Source of the DNA: a virus
Length of the DNA: 64,000 bases
IMG/VR virus record: IMGVR_UViG_3300025096_000006
Span: 1-64,000 of that record
Direction: 5' to 3' (one strand)
The translations under genes and the position numbers were made by a program. Below the pieces are notes generated by a model. The model worked only from the letters and a program-made list of their open reading frames with translations, was not told where the DNA came from and searched no databases. Positions 47,566-57,048 of this stretch are shown in pieces (position 1 is the stretch's first letter; each line of letters starts with the position of its first letter).

Positions 47566-49876
47566 ATGTTAAATCTTGATCTTCTTTCTTGAGAATTGGG
47601 TTGGATAATGACGCAACACCAATTAAGTTCTTATTTTCATCATATATTCCAATTTTAGAAATATATACTTGCCTGTTAAAAGAAGCCGAATGCCCCTCAA
47701 AGCTAGAGCTAACAATATTTTTTATTCTTAATTTAGGATTTTCCTGATATATGACTGACGAAGTTAGCTGCAAGCGATCTTGACCATATTCTATAGAAGT
47801 AACATTATTAGAATAATTGGTTTCGCCGCGACGAGCATGCGCATGCATGGTCATAACCTGTGTCTCAGTTGTCCCTTCAAAAGATAAATCAAAGGACATA
47901 GATATGAATCTAGTGCCAGTGTTAGAGGTGCCTCCTCCTACTGTGCTTTGGGTTAGACCATCTTCTGCGCCGGCTCCAAAATATTTCCACTTTGGATAAT
48001 CCCACTCTTCAGTATCTTTAATTAATGGCATTGAACCGGTTGCTCCTAGCTGCCAATTGCCAGTCAATAGCAATATTCCTTCTTCATACAAAGCAACACC
48101 AGCCACACTACCGGAGCCCGTTTGAGCATCTGGTCCATCCATGGCTCCAGATACCTGAATAAGCTCTCCATTTTGTTTAAGATCTCTAAGTTCACCTATT
48201 AAAGTTCCAGTCACAAACATTTTTAATGAAAGCGATCCTGGTTTGATTTCCGAACCATAAAAGATAGACGGAATCATTATTGCATTAATTTGTTGGCGAT
48301 CCTTGTCCCAACCAACATCTGTCCCTCCATCTGCATATGCTGCTAAACTTGAACTAACTGCGTAATGCTCACTTCTTGTTCTATAAAGCTCCAATGAGTT
48401 TCGAAGCGCATGGTAGTGAGGGTGCACTGCGGTGCCTTTTGCGCACTCTACAGAAGTATCATCGCGGTATACCGTTTTGGCATCGTGAGCATCGCCATCG
48501 TCTTCATCGTGCGTTGGCAAGCGCTGTGCCGCATAATGTCCGCATTTTCCATCGGTAAAGGTAGAGCTTCCAGTCCAATATTCTCTGCTAATAGAAGCAG
48601 ACATAGGATAGTTTCCATAAAATATGGTACCATCTTCTATGGCGCGCCAGTTATCTAGTTGGCTACCAGTAAAAGCGCTTCTGAATATAGCTCTATCGCT
48701 GCTTTTTACTAGAAAAGGATAAATAAATTCATTTGTAGTTTCGGCGTTAGCATCGGTAGTAGTAGCACCGGCAAAGGCAGTAGCAGTAATCCCTCCATTA
48801 ACTCTTATATCCGATAAATTTCCATTTGTGATAGCTGCGATCGTAGTATTGCCTGCAATGCCAGGAGTGACTTGAGTAACAGTCAATGTATCATTTGTAG
48901 CGGTATGTGTGCTAAGTACGGCAGTCAATTTTCCGCTGTGCCCGGCAGAACCCTCAATGGCTTCCTTAAACTTAGTCGCAATCTCTCCTTGATCACTGCA
49001 TGCAGCAATATTAACGCGGATTGTTGTGCCGCTAACCACGGCACCATTTGCATAAGAGCCGCCATTTTGGAACGCATAAGTTCTTTCCGTTCCATCGCTA
49101 GAAGTTAGCGTAATTGAAGGAGGCGAGCCGTCATCAATACCACCAGAGCCGCCAACTGCATGATTTACAACTCTGATAGTGGCTGTGGAGCCTCCACCGG
49201 CGCCTTCAGCGGCTCCTCCAGTAAAAGCAGTAGCAGTAATGCCGGCATTTACCGTTATATCCGACGTATCACCGTTTGTCACAGCCGCAATTTCGGTGTT
49301 GCCAGCAATACCATCTGTTGCCTGAGTTAAGGTCATTGTATCATTTGTGGCAGTGACCGTACTTAAAACAACAGTAATCTTTCCATTATGCCCAGCGCTG
49401 CCTTCAATAGCTTCTTTAAATTTAGCTGCAATTTCTCCTTGATCGCTGCATGCAGCAATATTGACACGAATTGTTGTACCGCTAACCACGGCGCCATTTG
49501 CATAAGAACCACCATTCTGAAATGCATAGGTTCTCTCTGTTCCGTCACTAGAAGTTAGTACGATAGAGGGCGGCGAACCATCATCAATACCGCCGGATCC
49601 TCCGACTGCATGATTTACAATTTTAATTGTAGCTGTTGCGCCCCCTGCATCAATATTGGCAGCATGTCGAACATAGCCAGTTCCTTTATCTATATTGTAT
49701 TCATATAGACTAATATGTCCTGGACCTACATTTCTAACATTGTGACTAAAGGCGCCAGACTGTTCAGCTCTCTGGTTGTAGTAAACAGTTCCGTCATAAA
49801 TGAAAAACTCACTTTTTGGGTGAGCTTTCATTGTGTTAATCAGAAGATCGTTTTCTCCAAACTTTTTAATAGACAT
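47543..49876 (-). CDS. Virion appendage protein with tandem 150-residue repeats (777 residues)
   Basis: A 777-residue structural protein. After an 80-residue N-terminal part, two near-identical 140-residue domains occur with a 150-residue period (81-220 and 231-370): NHAVGGSGGIDDGSPPS, TYAFQNGGSYANGAVVSGTT, KEAIEGSAGH. The C-terminal 400 residues are shared in pattern with the 364-residue protein next to it: SEIKPGSLSLKMFVTG, and the end VYISKIGIYDENKNLIGVAS then LSNPILKK. The domain repeats look immunoglobulin- or lectin-like by strand pattern. It belongs to a block of large virion proteins and is probably a tail or baseplate appendage. Gene ends just before the replication block. Confidence 0.65.
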   Translation of the reverse strand: MSIKKFGENDLLINTMKAHPKSEFFIYDGTVYYNQRAEQSGAFSHNVRNVGPGHISLYEYNIDKGTGYVRHAANIDAGGATATIKIVNHAVGGSGGIDDGSPPSIVLTSSDGTERTYAFQNGGSYANGAVVSGTTIRVNIAACSDQGEIAAKFKEAIEGSAGHNGKITVVLSTVTATNDTMTLTQATDGIAGNTEIAAVTNGDTSDITVNAGITATAFTGGAAEGAGGGSTATIRVVNHAVGGSGGIDDGSPPSITLTSSDGTERTYAFQNGGSYANGAVVSGTTIRVNIAACSDQGEIATKFKEAIEGSAGHSGKLTAVLSTHTATNDTLTVTQVTPGIAGNTTIAAITNGNLSDIRVNGGITATAFAGATTTDANAETTNEFIYPFLVKSSDRAIFRSAFTGSQLDNWRAIEDGTIFYGNYPMSASISREYWTGSSTFTDGKCGHYAAQRLPTHDEDDGDAHDAKTVYRDDTSVECAKGTAVHPHYHALRNSLELYRTRSEHYAVSSSLAAYADGGTDVGWDKDRQQINAIMIPSIFYGSEIKPGSLSLKMFVTGTLIGELRDLKQNGELIQVSGAMDGPDAQTGSGSVAGVALYEEGILLLTGNWQLGATGSMPLIKDTEEWDYPKWKYFGAGAEDGLTQSTVGGGTSNTGTRFISMSFDLSFEGTTETQVMTMHAHARRGETNYSNNVTSIEYGQDRLQLTSSVIYQENPKLRIKNIVSSSFEGHSASFNRQVYISKIGIYDENKNLIGVASLSNPILKKEDQDLTFKLKLDI
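48767..49636 (-). repeat. Tandem 450-bp domain duplication
   Basis: Two copies (49636-49217 and 49186-48767) encode the repeated 140-residue domain with a 30-base linker. Many stretches are identical at DNA level, so the duplication is recent or homogenised by recombination. Confidence 0.8.
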
Positions 49877-49891
49877 AGTTAGTGCATTTTT

Positions 49892-50986
49892 TTAGTAGTC
49901 TAATCTAACGCGAATTGTCATATCAACTTCAGGAGTTTTCTTGAGAGGTTCTGACAATTTCGCAACCGCTAGCAATTCGTTAGCAGCGCTATACAAGCCG
50001 ACTGTTGTGATATACGATATCGGCGGATCAGAAGCCACACTTTTAACTCTCATTTTGCTGGCGGACACATATGTTGGATTAGTGCTGTAATTAAATTTAT
50101 TGTGCGGAACTCTACAGAAATAAATTGTTGAGTTAATCTCAGTAGTATTCTGAAAAGAAACATTTACAAATCTAGCTCTGATGGCATCGCAGTTACCGGA
50201 AATAGAAGAGCCGGTAAATGAAGCGGATACGCCATCAAGCTGTTTTCCATTGGTGGCGAGACTGCCACTAACAAACCTGGGGTTTCCATCCCATATTGAC
50301 GAAGTAAGCGCCACCACACCAGCTTCATAAAAGATCACGCCATAACCTGTGCCATCTTTTGCAACATCGTTATATAAGACAGCCATCTTGCCGCCTTGAG
50401 TAGCAAGTGTTCCTTCTCCAGAAACAGTTCCGGACGGATCTGATAAGACAATCTTGCTTCCATTGGGGTATGCTGCGCCGGCATCACTATCAGAATTAGA
50501 GATCGGCCAAGAACCAGAGAACATCGTAAGACTAAACGATCCAGGTTTGATCTGGTCTTTGTAAAGCAGACGACTAAAATTCAAGAAAACGCACGAATCC
50601 ATAGATCCGGTGCCATCTAGTTTAAGATCGCTTTCAAATTTTCTAATTACACCAGAGCCGGTAACTCCAAGAAGCACCAAAGCTTCTTGATCGTACATAT
50701 TTCGTTTCTTTGCATTTTGTGTGCTACTAGAAGCCGAAAAAGCTGAATCAACAGAATACCCAATAGATATATCAAGGATATGGTTTGCAGATGAGCTTAG
50801 ATACGGATAGTCGTACACTGACTGAAACATTCCGTGTGAATAATCCTTAATATTGAAGGACGTACCATCTGGACTATCATATGTTCCAGACACAATCGTA
50901 CCGCTTAGAGGCAGAGACTCATGAAGTAAAGTTTTTGTAGTTGTAACATCCGTGCTAGGATTTAAAGGTTCATAATTTCGTGGCAT
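49892..50986 (-). CDS. Virion appendage protein (364 residues), paralogue of the 777-residue protein
   Basis: A 364-residue structural protein starting MPRNYEPLNPSTDVTTTKTL. The pattern DQIKPGSFSLTMFSG near residues 150-165 and the C-terminal PISYITTVGLYSAANELLAV then AKLSEPLKK match the C-terminal part of the neighbouring 777-residue protein, which carries two extra inserted domains. Mostly beta with many Ser and Gly. GGAGA precedes the ATG. It follows the 328-residue gene in the virion block. Probably baseplate or tail appendage; specific role unknown. Confidence 0.65.
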   Translation of the reverse strand: MPRNYEPLNPSTDVTTTKTLLHESLPLSGTIVSGTYDSPDGTSFNIKDYSHGMFQSVYDYPYLSSSANHILDISIGYSVDSAFSASSSTQNAKKRNMYDQEALVLLGVTGSGVIRKFESDLKLDGTGSMDSCVFLNFSRLLYKDQIKPGSFSLTMFSGSWPISNSDSDAGAAYPNGSKIVLSDPSGTVSGEGTLATQGGKMAVLYNDVAKDGTGYGVIFYEAGVVALTSSIWDGNPRFVSGSLATNGKQLDGVSASFTGSSISGNCDAIRARFVNVSFQNTTEINSTIYFCRVPHNKFNYSTNPTYVSASKMRVKSVASDPPISYITTVGLYSAANELLAVAKLSEPLKKTPEVDMTIRVRLDY

Positions 50987-51008
50987 TTATTTTCTCCATG
51001 TCCATAAT

Positions 51009-51995
51009 TTAAGTACCGGCATATCTAATAATTCTTACTGGTATTTGAATGCGTGCGGAAGTTGTAGTTCCCTCGCAATAAACCGTTGAATCGATATAAT
51101 CATATTTTTTGCTTCCACCAAATAACGCTTCAGACTGAACTCCATAAAGCGCATATTTAGTGTCAGAAACTCCGGTTGAGGTTGATGTTAGTTCTTGTGG
51201 AATGTTAAGGTTTAGTGCAGTGGCTGAAGATTTGCATCCTCGAATAGCCGTATACGAAGAAACATCAACTGACGCATGTTCTGTTATGTTATTTGGCACA
51301 CAGTTAATTACGTGGGCACTATAATTTTTAACTGCGAACGAAACAGATGTTGTTGATGACTGCATGAGGCTTCCAAAATTTACTTTAACTTTACCGGCAT
51401 TAGTATTTGTAAATATTGCAGTCTTAGGTGGACCCATAACAGTATTTATAAAACGATGATCAGTAAAAACATACATACTCTTATCAAGCAAATTTGTATT
51501 AGCAAGATAAGTTCTTGAGTTTTCTAAAGTCTGTGCAATATCTGGACTGTCAATACCCATTTCAAGAATAACTTTTGTCGAGGTGGGTGAGCCAGCATTT
51601 AAGAAATAGTTGTCCGAACCAAAAGTCGATTTAAGCTCATCAGCTGTTTCTTGATTAGCAGCAAGATAGTGAACGCTACCAGTCACTAGACTAGATTCAT
51701 TTAGGTGCGGGTTTACTTTAACCTCTGGCATATATAATAAATCGGTTCGTGCGTATGATGAAAGCCCATACGCGATACCAAGATCTGATGCCTCTTTGAT
51801 TGGCGTCTGCAGAATCTCTAAGTCAAAGTAGGGACTGCCTGAAACGTGTGTTAGGTTGTATAGCTCATAATTTATCTCATCGTCTCCAAGTGCAAACTTA
51901 GTAACTCTAAATCTGCCTTGAGCCATCCTTTTTCTACCAGCGCTAGTTAGGATAGCATCTAAAATTATGTCGCCTGAATTGTCTAAAAAAGCCAT
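51009..51995 (-). CDS. Virion protein with shared N-terminal GR/DDE domain (328 residues)
   Basis: A 328-residue protein. The N-terminus reads LDAILTSAGRKRMAQGRFRV then TKFALGDDEINYELYN, a pattern (LTxxGRxxMxxG...FAxxDDxIxY) also found at the start of the 509-residue protein at 59865-61394. The rest is beta-rich (TTSVSFAVKNYSAHVINCVP) and ends ARIQIPVRIIRYAGT. AGAGGAG lies close to the ATG and a CTATTTAT element 18 bases before it. It is probably a structural adaptor; the shared N-terminal domain could dock both proteins to the same partner. Confidence 0.65.
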   Translation of the reverse strand: MAFLDNSGDIILDAILTSAGRKRMAQGRFRVTKFALGDDEINYELYNLTHVSGSPYFDLEILQTPIKEASDLGIAYGLSSYARTDLLYMPEVKVNPHLNESSLVTGSVHYLAANQETADELKSTFGSDNYFLNAGSPTSTKVILEMGIDSPDIAQTLENSRTYLANTNLLDKSMYVFTDHRFINTVMGPPKTAIFTNTNAGKVKVNFGSLMQSSTTSVSFAVKNYSAHVINCVPNNITEHASVDVSSYTAIRGCKSSATALNLNIPQELTSTSTGVSDTKYALYGVQSEALFGGSKKYDYIDSTVYCEGTTTSARIQIPVRIIRYAGT

Positions 51996-52013
51996 TTATT
52001 AACTCCTCTCTTG

Positions 52014-52021
52014 ATAAATAG
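52014..52021 (-). promoter_or_regulatory. Putative late promoter element CTATTTAT before the 328-residue gene
   Basis: The coding strand reads CAACTATTTATCAAGAGAGG, 18 bases before the ATG. The 46-base gap holds only this element and the ribosome site. Confidence 0.5.
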
Positions 52022-52041
52022 TTGTATTTTTTTATCTTTCA

Positions 52042-54942
52042 CTATTGATTTACATTTTTATAAGTAATATTAATATCCATTTTTTTACCGGTTTTCTTTG
52101 ATGTCAATCTTAGTTTAAAAGTATTTCCCCAAATTGTCTCCTCAAGATTGTCTGCTCCAATCGTCACATTTTGCATTTCTTCATGTGATTCGTTTGAAAT
52201 ATCAGCATCTGTATCATCTATTATTGTTTGGTTTATGTTGGGTTTTATCATAAATAGTTTTTTAAATGATTTTGAGGGTTCTGTGTAATGAGTGAGAGTC
52301 GGATCTAAATCTTCCTCACAATAAGCTTCAAAGATAGAATATTTGAAAGCTCCATCATCAACTAATTCAGCTTCGTATATTTCAGATTCAAAGCCGGGTA
52401 TTCCGGCCTCATTTACGGCTCTAAATAAATAATAATATTTTCTATTAGTTGCAATCTTATCATAAAATATTGTTTGCGATAAGGTATTTTTTGAATTTTC
52501 TATTTTTAAGTCTATTCTTGAGATAATTTGATTATCAAAATCCGCAATAGATCGTGGTTTTTCGGACACTCTATACACTTCAATAGCAGCTTGTCTAGAC
52601 ACGGATATTCGATTGACCTGATCTTCAACAGCATTATCTATATCAATCATATCAAGAGAATGAATATAAGAACCTCTAATATCATAATCATCATCCATAA
52701 TGGGAGAAGGGGGCAAATAATGCGTAGTAAAGTCATCATATTTAATATCAAATCCAATTATTTGCGAATTATCCATCAGTTGGAACGGCGAAACATCAAC
52801 TATGTTTGGGGGGTTATCTAACGCTTTTAAAACTTTAGTAGCAATTGGTATTTCTATTATTTTAGCAGAGGCTTCAAAATTTAAATAAAAATCTGCTAGG
52901 TATTGGTAGTTTTTAGATATACTCTGAGTGCTATCGATAAAAGTATTAATTCCTAGCAAGGCGTTATCTTCGTCTGTTTCATATAATTGCGTTTCTGGTC
53001 CTGCAGTTAAAGGGTCATACCACTGAATACAATACCACCCTTCGTAATCAGCAGCTTCTTCCCCAACTATTCCGGAAGGTCTGCCTAAACGAACAGTATC
53101 TACTGAATATTTGCTGCCACACACAAGGACATAAGCATAAACATTATACGTATAATCTTGATCATATTTTATTTGGCTATCATATAATAAAATATCATCT
53201 CCCTCTTTGCCTTCAGCGATCCAAAAATCTTGTAATACGCCCAATGATCCACCGGTAGCAACATTGCCACCTATTTTTTCAACCCTGTAGGCTATTGTTT
53301 CTAAATATTTATGCTGATCACCTCCTACAGATACGGGACCGGCATAATAAGAAGTTGGATTAACTATAGCATCTAAAATTAATTCTTCAGAGGCGCCTGT
53401 GCCGGCGCGGCTGTATGTTGAAAGAGCAGCTTTATCTAAAGAATAAGCTAGTGTAGTATTAGATAATTCTTCAAAATCTTTTACAAAATGAGCTATATTA
53501 ATTGAATTATAGTGAGCGTATAAAAGAGTTGATTCCTTTGCAGACAGTCGATCAATATTTGGAGCACCTATAAAATAACAATCAGACGATGGGTTCACTG
53601 CTGCTTCGCTAGCCTGCTGAGAAGAGATATTATTAATTGCAGAATAGTTAATGAATTCCGCAAAATCCAGCGTTCTGTACGTTTCACTGTTTGTTTCAGT
53701 TAGATCCTCTGAGCCCTCTAGCGAAGCGGATGTATACATTTTTTCGACCATGAAGGTCATATCCTCCAGCCGACTAGGTTCTGCAGAAATTTGTCCAAAT
53801 AAATCTTTTAAATCTTTCATAAACTTGCTACTAAGATTGTGCTCAGTTATTAAATCTCTTACATAGCTCAAGCCTGCAAAAGATTCACTTCCAAAATTAG
53901 ACAGATATGCTGAATTTAATGATTGGAAATCAATTTTAATATAAAAAGGTATTTTACTAATGTTGTCAACAATAGATTTACATTCTTCAGATACTGCATT
54001 TTGATCAAATATCACATTGCGCATAGCCGAATCAATACTGTTTATTGTACTTTGCGAGAGAGGATACCTTAATAAAGATGCAGAATAATAATTTCTCAAG
54101 TTTAAATCAATATCTTCAAATTGAGGAGTAGGAAATCCAGCGCCGGCGCCGGCATCCGCAGTTTCATCCCACGAATCTGCAGAATAAAATGGCGGCAAAT
54201 AAGTGCTAATTAAGACAGGATCTAACAAGCTATCTGGCTCTACTGATGTTAAGTCTGGATATGCATTTTCTAATGTTATAAATCTAAGTATTGCGTCTGC
54301 GTATCCGTATGTCGGCTCTGGAGTATCTTCAATTGTCTGAAATAAATATGCATTTGGAAGAACGCGCTCTGACGCAACCCCATTAGTATAGTCTAAATAC
54401 TCCGAATAATGTCTGTTATAGCTAGGGGTTATCGATATTGTATTGTTTCCCTGAGCGGCGGCGGCATTATGATCTATTATATTAGAGTCATATTTGTGAT
54501 ATGGCAATTGCAAATACCTAATGGAGTGGTCTCCGAATACCGTATTGTGTTGAGACAGCGGTCCTACATATGATTTATCTGAATATTCTCCACCCATTAT
54601 ATAGGCTTCCCACCATAGATAATTGTCAAACCCAAAACTAGTATCTTCATAAATTCGACAAGGCACTCTATAGCTATTAAAAAAAGATAAATTATTTATT
54701 TCTTCCATAAGATCAAAATTTGGAATAATCGCATGCATTCCTTCTTGCTCTGGAACATATTGAACTCCTAATTCATCAAATGTATACTCAGTTCCAAACA
54801 AGGAGTAAGAGAAGTACTCTTCATCATCCGAAATTTCTTCAACTGATATAAAGGCGCCCATGGCTGTTCTGAAAGGATCAGAACCGCTTATAATATCTAA
54901 ATTTGCTAAGCTTAATGCAATGGCGGGGTATTCAGTACTCAT
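52042..54942 (-). CDS. Large virion protein of unknown role (966 residues)
   Basis: A 966-residue acidic, Tyr- and Ser-rich protein starting MSTEYPAIALSLANLDIISG. Segments such as NSYRVPCRIYEDTSFGFDNY (about residue 90) and ETIAYRVEKIGGNV are mixed alpha/beta. Near residue 830 the KYYYLFRAVNEAGIPG stretch is like a fibronectin type III strand. No signal peptide or membrane helix. It is one of several very large proteins in the block 47.5-64 kb that follow each other with tiny gaps and share composition, so they probably form one virion substructure, such as an elaborate baseplate or collar. Family not recognised. Confidence 0.6.
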   Translation of the reverse strand: MSTEYPAIALSLANLDIISGSDPFRTAMGAFISVEEISDDEEYFSYSLFGTEYTFDELGVQYVPEQEGMHAIIPNFDLMEEINNLSFFNSYRVPCRIYEDTSFGFDNYLWWEAYIMGGEYSDKSYVGPLSQHNTVFGDHSIRYLQLPYHKYDSNIIDHNAAAAQGNNTISITPSYNRHYSEYLDYTNGVASERVLPNAYLFQTIEDTPEPTYGYADAILRFITLENAYPDLTSVEPDSLLDPVLISTYLPPFYSADSWDETADAGAGAGFPTPQFEDIDLNLRNYYSASLLRYPLSQSTINSIDSAMRNVIFDQNAVSEECKSIVDNISKIPFYIKIDFQSLNSAYLSNFGSESFAGLSYVRDLITEHNLSSKFMKDLKDLFGQISAEPSRLEDMTFMVEKMYTSASLEGSEDLTETNSETYRTLDFAEFINYSAINNISSQQASEAAVNPSSDCYFIGAPNIDRLSAKESTLLYAHYNSINIAHFVKDFEELSNTTLAYSLDKAALSTYSRAGTGASEELILDAIVNPTSYYAGPVSVGGDQHKYLETIAYRVEKIGGNVATGGSLGVLQDFWIAEGKEGDDILLYDSQIKYDQDYTYNVYAYVLVCGSKYSVDTVRLGRPSGIVGEEAADYEGWYCIQWYDPLTAGPETQLYETDEDNALLGINTFIDSTQSISKNYQYLADFYLNFEASAKIIEIPIATKVLKALDNPPNIVDVSPFQLMDNSQIIGFDIKYDDFTTHYLPPSPIMDDDYDIRGSYIHSLDMIDIDNAVEDQVNRISVSRQAAIEVYRVSEKPRSIADFDNQIISRIDLKIENSKNTLSQTIFYDKIATNRKYYYLFRAVNEAGIPGFESEIYEAELVDDGAFKYSIFEAYCEEDLDPTLTHYTEPSKSFKKLFMIKPNINQTIIDDTDADISNESHEEMQNVTIGADNLEETIWGNTFKLRLTSKKTGKKMDINITYKNVNQ

Positions 54943-54954
54943 ATTGCGCTCTCT

Positions 54955-56262
54955 TTAGTAAGTAGTAGAAGTGCCGGATGGGTTTCCTGCAAATATCATT
55001 AGATCAGATTCTTCGGTTGCTATTTCGGCGCCGAGGGCTAAAGAAGTAAAATTACCAAACTTAAATATATCATATTTTCGACTTCTAAACTCGTCACTAG
55101 TTTCATAGCTGCGTGCTATTAATTCATCATATAGCGATGAAATGGTATTGTCTAATATTTCTGACCATGTATTATCTGAGCCAAATCTTTCCTTGAGAGC
55201 CGCTAGTTCACCCGAATAATATTCAACATACGTGGCACCTTCAGCATATTGTTCTTCATCAGTTGGCTCTTCTTCTCCATCATAATACGTATGAGAAAAC
55301 ATCGGCGCATAATCACTACTATTCATAAAATCCCAATATATTTGTCGTTCTTCTCCCCACAAATCTTCAAAAGATGTATATGCTATCTCCATAACTTGGC
55401 CGGCTTCAAATCTATCAGTATAATTAACGCTGTCAAAATCAAAATCAGATTCAAATTCAGCAGCAATTGAGCCTAGGGCGGCGCGCATAAGTATGCTTCC
55501 TTCTACTTCATTTTCCCAGTCGTCTGTATTGGGAGCAATGATGTCTATAAGTCCTATTCTGTTCTCACGTTCTTCAAAATCTGATCCCAAAGCCAATTCC
55601 GGGAGTCCGTTTTCGCACGGTTTATCTCCGCTAGTTGAATATTCAGTTTCTTGTTCAGGCGCAGCGTCCTCACCAGTATCGGGATCTGCTGAGTCAGCGG
55701 CTTGGCTAGCAACTTGACCGAATGGATCCTGATCTGCTGCCAGCTCGCCAGCTCCTCCTTGCGGATCTTGTTTAGTGTCAGATACATAGGCTCCACCGCC
55801 GCGGGTTCTAGATTGCCATAGGGATCCAACTTCTTTTGGTCCACGGGTTCGATCTCCTGCTTCTCCACCGCCGCGGGTTCTAGATTGCCATAGGGATCCA
55901 ACTTCTTTTGGTCCACGGGTTCGATCTCCTGCTTCTTCTTCTTCAGGGGTGGGTATGCCGAATTTTGGATCCGAAACTTCTTTTTCAAGCGGAGATCCGT
56001 ATAAGGTAGCCCAGCTAGACTGGGCGCCGCCGGCGGATTGAATCATATAGCCTATGCTCATTGTTCCAAGAGATTCGTGAATAATAACATCTTCATCTGG
56101 ATCGCCATATACTCTGGAACCACCTCCAGAAAACCAATCATCCTCTTCGTCTGGTGGCTCTTCGATAACGCATTGCCCCAGGTCCCAAGACCACACATAA
56201 GGTTCGCCATATAAATCTTTACATTCTTGATCTAAGCGTTCAGTTTCTTCATCAGTGGGCAT
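54955..56262 (-). CDS. Acidic virion-block protein with 24-residue tandem repeat (435 residues)
   Basis: A 435-residue, Glu/Asp/Gly-rich protein starting MPTDEETERLDQECKDLYGE. Two perfect copies of a 24-residue basic unit (EAGDRTRGPKEVGSLWQSRT plus RGGG) lie at about 109-156, an Asp/Gln/Ala-rich linker follows, and the C-terminal 200 residues are helical and acidic (FEAGQVMEIAYTSFEDLWGE). No known domain. The repeats come from an exact 72-bp tandem duplication. It lies between the 966- and 236-residue genes in the virion block; structural role inferred from place. Confidence 0.55.
   Translation of the reverse strand: MPTDEETERLDQECKDLYGEPYVWSWDLGQCVIEEPPDEEDDWFSGGGSRVYGDPDEDVIIHESLGTMSIGYMIQSAGGAQSSWATLYGSPLEKEVSDPKFGIPTPEEEEAGDRTRGPKEVGSLWQSRTRGGGEAGDRTRGPKEVGSLWQSRTRGGGAYVSDTKQDPQGGAGELAADQDPFGQVASQAADSADPDTGEDAAPEQETEYSTSGDKPCENGLPELALGSDFEERENRIGLIDIIAPNTDDWENEVEGSILMRAALGSIAAEFESDFDFDSVNYTDRFEAGQVMEIAYTSFEDLWGEERQIYWDFMNSSDYAPMFSHTYYDGEEEPTDEEQYAEGATYVEYYSGELAALKERFGSDNTWSEILDNTISSLYDELIARSYETSDEFRSRKYDIFKFGNFTSLALGAEIATEESDLMIFAGNPSGTSTTY
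55791..55934 (-). repeat. 72-bp perfect tandem duplication
   Basis: Copies at 55791-55862 and 55863-55934 appear identical base for base and keep the reading frame of the 435-residue gene. Perfect identity indicates a very recent duplication (or an assembly artefact). Confidence 0.9.
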
Positions 56263-56284
56263 AAAAATATATTTCCTTAATTAT

Positions 56285-56995
56285 TTAAGTAAGTTGTTTT
56301 AATGGAGTGCTAGGCATTTCGCGTAAAATTTGAGCTGATTTATTAGCGTCAACGGCGCCAGCATCCATGCTAAACACTACCTGATCGCCATTGGGGCTAT
56401 TCGTATTGTTGCCGCGATTATTGTTTTTATTAACGGCTCTATTAGTATTATTATTAGAGCTGCCAATATCACTCATCAGGACGCTAATATTTTTATTCTG
56501 TTGTATTTGTTTTGAGCTATTGCGTTTTCGCTTGTCATTTTCGTTTCGTTTATTTTGAGGAATATCATCATCCAAACAGTAAAATGGATCATTTGGATTA
56601 GCAAAATTCTTTTTTGCATCTCTTTGTTTGTTTTTCATATTTTTTGTCGATTGTTCATCAATTATATTTGGGTTATCTACAGTTTCTTTATCGGTTTGCT
56701 GTAGTAATAGCGAATAATCATATTTTTCATCACTAATGTCACAGCCCAGTGAAAATAACAATTTAGTAGAGATTTCTGCGGTGTTGCCGTTCGACTCATA
56801 GGCGCCTGCAATTCTTTTTGCTTTCATGATGGCTAAAGATTTTTGAATATTGGCTACTCTTGTTCTTCTTTTGTCAGTAACTTTGCCGTTTATTAAAAAC
56901 TTATTTTTTGTTGCAATAATTCGGTTTAAAGCTCTATCTTCGACTATTTCTCTAGTTAGCATTCGACTGCTTGCGCCGCGTTTACGTTTTGCCAA
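56285..56995 (-). CDS. Asn/Lys-rich basic virion-block protein (236 residues)
   Basis: A 236-residue basic protein from a TTG at 56995 with GGAG nine bases upstream. It starts MAKRKRGASSRMLTREIVED, has a helical first third, then a long disordered Asn/Lys/Asp/Arg region (NSSKQIQQNKNISVLMSDIG, NNTNRAVNKNNNRGNNTN) and ends LREMPSTPLKQLT, where L-R-E fits the prohead protease rule. No known domain. Its strong basic charge between large acidic virion proteins suggests a DNA- or protein-binding linker. Function unknown. Confidence 0.55.
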   Translation of the reverse strand: MAKRKRGASSRMLTREIVEDRALNRIIATKNKFLINGKVTDKRRTRVANIQKSLAIMKAKRIAGAYESNGNTAEISTKLLFSLGCDISDEKYDYSLLLQQTDKETVDNPNIIDEQSTKNMKNKQRDAKKNFANPNDPFYCLDDDIPQNKRNENDKRKRNSSKQIQQNKNISVLMSDIGSSNNNTNRAVNKNNNRGNNTNSPNGDQVVFSMDAGAVDANKSAQILREMPSTPLKQLT

Positions 56996-57027
56996 AATAA
57001 TTCTCCATTTTTTAATATAATCTCATG

Positions 57028-57035
57028 ATAAATAG
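57028..57035 (-). promoter_or_regulatory. Putative late promoter element CTATTTAT before the 236-residue gene
   Basis: The coding strand reads GCACTATTTATCATGAGAT, 32 bases before the TTG start. The following TCATGAGAT also occurs upstream of the gp13-like gene near 12865, so the conserved block may extend beyond the octamer. Confidence 0.5.
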
Positions 57036-57048
57036 TGCACATATGATT

